Source of the DNA: Leucogyrophana mollusca
Lineage: Eukaryota > Basidiomycota > Agaricomycetes > Boletales
NCBI GenBank assembly: GCA_021014945.1
Contig: MU266417.1
Coordinates: forward strand, 39,717-103,716
Length of the DNA: 64,000 nt
Direction: 5' to 3'
Made by a program: the position numbers and the translations under genes. Under the pieces are notes generated by a model that had not been told where the DNA came from, searched no databases, and was given only the letters and a program-made list of their open reading frames with translations. Shown here piece after piece: positions 60,054 to 64,000 of this stretch. Positions within the stretch are counted from its first letter, which is position 1; every line of letters begins with the position of its first letter.

Positions 60054-61459
60054 ATGTATTGTCTGCATTCCTACATTCCAACGATCACAGCGCTATTGCT
60101 GGTGGGTTCAGGGATAGCTTCGGCCCAGGATACAGCTGGTGTATGTCTGAATTCAACGGGCTATGGATGGGTGAGTTATGCTACTGCATGTCACGACTTT
60201 GAGTGGGAGTTGACGATATTATCATATTTTTTATCTGTAGGCAACGAATAAAGTCGGGCAGGACCCTTGCATCGTAGCCAATGATCTATTTACAGCTAAT
60301 CCAGCCCCGTGCGATGACAGTGCGTATACAGTGCTACTTTTGCTCGTCTCAGAGGTGCGATCTGACGCGATATCTCTTCTTTTACCTTGCCTGCGAAGAC
60401 GGTGTTACGTTTCCGCCTCTCACTGCAACTACTGGGCCTGCATCTTACTATACTGGACCTGGTAACACTTCCGCCGCAAATCCGTGCCTCTGCAACACCG
60501 TCATCTATTCTCTCCTCAGTGCTTGTGGACTTTGTCAGAATGGAACATTCTTATAGTGAGTTTTCTCCCTCTTTCCAGACAGTATGAACCATTCTGAACG
60601 GCCTTCCTAGCTGGAGTGAATGGACCGACAACTGTGCTGCCAATGAAACATTGTATCAGCAGTAAGATCAATCCCGCGGTTGCGCATAAATGGAGGGTTC
60701 CTGACGTCCTCAATAGATGGCCAGCGAGTATACCCTCAAACACAGAAATCGCACCATGGGCATACATGCCTCTCGTGGTAAGTTCTCTTCCTGCCGCGCC
60801 CCCCCCAATTACACGCTAATACTTGTTTCCTAGAATGGCTTCTGGGATGGGCCACAGGCACAGGGCAACGCATGCAAGTATACACCTTTTTGACAGTAGA
60901 ACGAATTGTTAAAGCGACCCTCTTGAATAGCTGCCGTGGCTACACAATCCGCTTCCACGAGCACAAGCGCAGCTCAGTCCTCAGGACAATCTACGACTCA
61001 CTCTGCTAGCATAACTGCGTCGCCCTCTCCAGGCGCCTCGACGACGCAAACTCCGTCCAATGATTCGACGTCTGGGAATCACACTGGTGCAATTGTAGGG
61101 GGCGTTATAGGCGGCCTGGTAGGCCTAGCGGCGTTGGGCTTCCTCGGCGTTTTCTTCTGGCGTCGTCGCTCGCAAACCATAGCGTATCAGACCACGCCCA
61201 TGCATGATATGAGCGACCAATATCACGACAAAAGTGTGGCATCTCACGGGGGACGAAGCTCCCAGGCCAACTTGGCAAAAGTATATGTGAGTAGCAGGTA
61301 CAATTTCAGACTCGTTATCATTGATACAACCCGGACTAGGACCCGAGCGACCCCAGTACATTCCCTCGGAGCCCAGCGCCGCGTTCCCAGCTGACAGGGA
61401 CCACTGTTGTCCATTCGAACCCTGGCTTCGGCCAGTATACCGGCGCCCCCGAGCTGTAA
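60054..61459 (+). CDS. signal-peptide, Cys-rich ectodomain, single-TM protein (family copy 4)
   Basis: Eight exons close in frame to 326 residues: 60054-60170, 60241-60319, 60399-60555, 60611-60661, 60717-60777, 60834-60873, 60931-61286 and 61340-61459. It lies on the opposite strand and 16 kb from copy 3 but keeps the same exon plan, again with a 120-nt last exon. The signal peptide ends near A-S-A-Q. It has G-Q-D-P-C-I-V-A-N, C-L-C-N-T-V-I-Y-S-L, W-S-E-W, A-P-W-A-Y, a Ser/Thr stalk, H-T-G-A-I-V-G-G-V-I-G-G, a membrane helix, a W-R-R-R stop and a longer tail. It ends Y-T-G-A-P-E-L. The intron after exon 6 uses a GC donor (GCAAGT) at the position where the other copies use GTGAG. Function unknown. 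Confidence 0.83.
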
Positions 61460-63431
61460 TCATGCAGAAGGCGTGCTTCTTCTTGGTTTATTTGGATTTG
61501 GACTTCCGAAGGAACGATGGCTAGGCATAGGCGTCATTTTCTCACAAGCAACTTGCCTGAAAGTTGTCTTTTGGATACCCCCAGGTTTTTGATAACGCGT
61601 CTTTACGGCGCAGTCTGTAGGCATGCACTGGCTGCTATGGAGGGCGTGGCTTGAACTCTTATGAACTGCCTCCATTCTAATTATAATGCTGTAGCATCAG
61701 AGGCAGTGTAAAATGCTGATGTCATTCCTATTGCCGGTGACCCCAAGCCTCTATAGATCAACCAAGGTGATGTCCTTACAAATCTCTTGTCTTCGGGTGC
61801 TTATTACTGCATCAATATGAGTAGTCATCGATGACCTGACACTGCTTCAAGAGTCCTTCAACGCCCCGTCCTCCGATTCCTACCTCGTGAGGGCTGCGTG
61901 CCATCATGCGCCGAGTCAGGTCTTGGGGCCGACCGGCGCACCAGTCTTATGATTGCGCGGATTGTTTTGCACTTGAGGGAAAAAAGGTGTCCTGTTTCGT
62001 TCATCACTAATTCCAGGCGGCGGCGTCGCAATTGCACAACTGTACAAGCGGTGCTTTGGGCCCTGGCGATGTTCTCAACTGCAGATCGGATTCACCATGA
62101 AGCCGCATGGCTCTTGCGGCCGTTACTGGGCACTTCCATTGGGTGCGAAGTACTTTTCATAGAAAACGATTTTAACCAGAATTTGCACTGATCATTGAGA
62201 AGGAACGACCGCCTTCCTCCAAATCTTTAGTCTGTCTACAGGAGGCTAGCACTGATCAGGGCATTCCCTCGTACCATCTCATCCATGTGGCTGGAAGCCG
62301 CATCCCGAGTTTATGCCAGGGGGAATCATGGTCTACTTCTTGGGCGAGCTGACTCGGATGTGGGGCAAATACTCGCGGGTCCAGAATGTCGGGAATCCCG
62401 GCATTCTACGGAATTGTCTACCATAGACTCCACAGAAACGTCTTGCGGAAAGCTCCGCCGCCGTGATGCCGATGCGGCACATTTGAAGAATCGCTCGGCG
62501 CCCTCAAGGCCTGGCAAGTCGTCCAGCGTTCAACTCCTGACTCAACACTTTCACCGTCGCCGCGCTCAACGACGACAAGCGTCATCGGCGTGCTCGCCAG
62601 CCTCTTTCCTTAATATCTTTTTAATTCTGTATATTACCTGTTGTACCTTTGCTGACACCTCAGCCTCCGCCGTCCCGCTGCCTCCATTATAACAAGTTGC
62701 AGGGGCATTTGCGGGGAGACGGGGTCATGAGAGGACATGGGCGTGCACGAGCCGCAAGGGCACCCGCGCGGAGACGGTGTCACCCGAGAACATGGACAGT
62801 TGAAACAGACTATACATTGCAATTTGAGGGAAAATAAAAATACACGAGGTAATCATGCTGTGCTTATGACTGTGTAACGCATACAAAGTGTTCTCCTCCG
62901 CTTGTCTGTGTGCCGGCGTCGGAAGATCCCAGACAACGTCCTCAGTGGATAATCGTTGGCGGGCGGGTTGGTCGGCGCGCAGGTTGATCGGGACAATATT
63001 GGTGGGCGGGATGACGTGCGGCGGACGAGTGCACACTGCAGGCGGCCCCAGCCAACTGTCAGCCACCGGCATTGTTCACTCTCCGTCGTGTCAGCCGCCG
63101 TGCCGGATCCGGGCGTAGACTCGATCATGGATTCCGACGTGGATTCCGACGTGGACTTTTTGGTGGAATGTCCATTTCCTGGACGTTCTCCGCGGGTCGA
63201 CTCGTTGCGGATGACTGGGACTAAAGCAGTAAAACTGAGACGCAACCAGATTCAACAACATTGATCGTTCAAACCGCGTCCCTGGCCTACTTCTGATGGG
63301 GTGGATGAGCTAGCACCGACAACTTCGAAAGCTGCCTCATCAGAGACACCACAGCTGAGGTGAGGTATTGGCTCCACGCGGGACCGGAAGTGATGTATGT
63401 ACTACTTCTATCTGGCGTCTGCTTTTGATTC
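61460..63431. other. intergenic, about 2 kb, no supported gene
   Basis: Frames at 62285-62692 (+) and 62853-63245 (-) overlap others and have no domain. A short direct repeat, GATTCCGACGTG, occurs twice in a row near 63129-63153. The right edge borders the retrotransposon tail. Confidence 0.4.
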
Positions 63432-64000
63432 TTTTTTTTTTTTTGGACAAGCGTTCTATTATGCGGTTACCGACGTAGCCTAGTCCTACATAAAAGCTAT
63501 AGCGGCGCCCCGGAGGGCACCGGTCCGAGGGAAAATGCACTTACGCACCCCCCGCGTTCTGCGGGATGTGTGGGACTCGCTGGACACCCTGGGTGCCTCC
63601 GTCTACAGAGGGCCTGGGGAGTATGATACCCACTAAAACCTCGGGGTTTGTGACCCAGTTAACGGTGGATGGAGGGGACGTCTCGATGATCGACGACCAC
63701 GTGTATCGTACTTTAGACGTGAACTTGGGGTTTCTTCGTATTGTGGTTGCCGTGGAGCGGTCCGCTTGTAAGCGTTTGTTGATACTGTTCGTCCACCTAG
63801 ATCTTATCGCGTTCTCGGTGTGCGTATTGCCGCCAATGACGCGCGCGCACCTCAGGGCCCAGATAAGGTGGGCTGACTCCGAGATGAGGATGCGGAGGAG
63901 GCGCGCGGTGCCCTTCGTTTTGGCTGGTAACGTTTTGTCGGTGTCGTCTTGTGGCTCGGGGGGCTTCAGCTCCAGTGCTCCGCATCCCAGAATGGCCCCG
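63432..64000 (-). mobile_element. non-LTR retrotransposon 3' end, running off the window
   Basis: On the minus strand a partial retrotransposon frame ends at 63541. It is followed by about 95 nt and then a run of 13 A (T run 63432-63444 on +), which is the expected 3' poly(A) tail of a LINE-type element. The tail fixes the insertion boundary. The 5' part lies beyond 64000. Confidence 0.65.
63541..64000 (-). CDS. retrotransposon protein C-terminus (RNase H-associated region), partial
   Basis: An open frame with no stop enters from the right edge and ends at TAA 63541-63543, giving about 152 residues. It contains G-C-G-A-L-E-L-K, L-L-R-I-L-I-S-E-S-A-H-L-I-W-A-L-R-C-A-R-V-I, and R-S-R-W-T-N-S-I-N-K-R-L-Q-A-D-R. 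From memory this is the tail found after the RNase H domain in reverse-transcriptase genes of mushroom fungi. No ATG falls in this part, as expected for a fragment. The intact frame suggests a fairly young insertion. Confidence 0.65.
   Translation of the reverse strand, partial: GAILGCGALELKPPEPQDDTDKTLPAKTKGTARLLRILISESAHLIWALRCARVIGGNTHTENAIRSRWTNSINKRLQADRSTATTIRRNPKFTSKVRYTWSSIIETSPPSTVNWVTNPEVLVGIILPRPSVDGGTQGVQRVPHIPQNAGGA

Overview
The window looks like nuclear DNA of a filamentous basidiomycete, most likely an Agaricomycete. Genes are split by many short introns (about 45-75 nt). The housekeeping proteins read as fungal orthologues, and the fast-evolving genes belong to groups typical of mushroom-forming fungi: F-box/LRR proteins, a BTB protein, a TAP-like half ABC transporter, a 7TM gene and signal-peptide/single-TM proteins. 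I built all gene models by hand by joining open frames at GT-AG (and four GC-AG) introns. Every complete model closes in frame, but none has been checked against RNA or a database.

Layout. 0-9 kb: 3' end of RPN7, a BTB protein, an ABC half transporter and an F-box/LRR protein, all on +. 9.9-14.6 kb: PMT2 mannosyltransferase and fibrillarin on -. 16.3-18.3 kb: a monocarboxylate-type MFS transporter. 18.8-19.9 kb: a decayed copy of a multicopy fungal gene. 21.3-32.1 kb is a dense housekeeping block: eIF4A, a dual-specificity phosphatase, a Rab GTPase divergent from ATP synthase epsilon, COX5, a seven-knuckle CCHC protein (GIS2/CNBP) and RPN8.

32.8-44.1 kb is an accessory island. It holds three intact paralogues of a signal-peptide / Cys-rich ectodomain / Ser-Thr stalk / single-TM protein family, two decayed copies, a 2.2-kb tandem duplication, a minisatellite, and a 7TM gene whose last exon is interrupted by a 269-bp inverted-repeat element. 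A fourth intact paralogue lies at 60.1-61.5 kb. All four share the same eight-exon layout, a last exon of exactly 120 nt and a C-terminus of the form Y-T-G-x-P-E-[IL]-stop. This family is the best candidate here for something not yet described.

45.9-57.2 kb: pyruvate dehydrogenase E1-alpha (+), COG6 (-), two F-box/LRR genes (-), a UPF0303/DUF336 protein (+) and a small secreted Cys protein (-). 57.6-58.5 kb is a broken WD40 gene. The right edge is the 3' end of a non-LTR retrotransposon with a poly(A) tail, running off the window. The genes do not form one pathway. Shared themes are mitochondrial energy metabolism (PDA1, ATP15, COX5), the proteasome lid (RPN7, RPN8), and secretion (PMT2, Rab, COG6).
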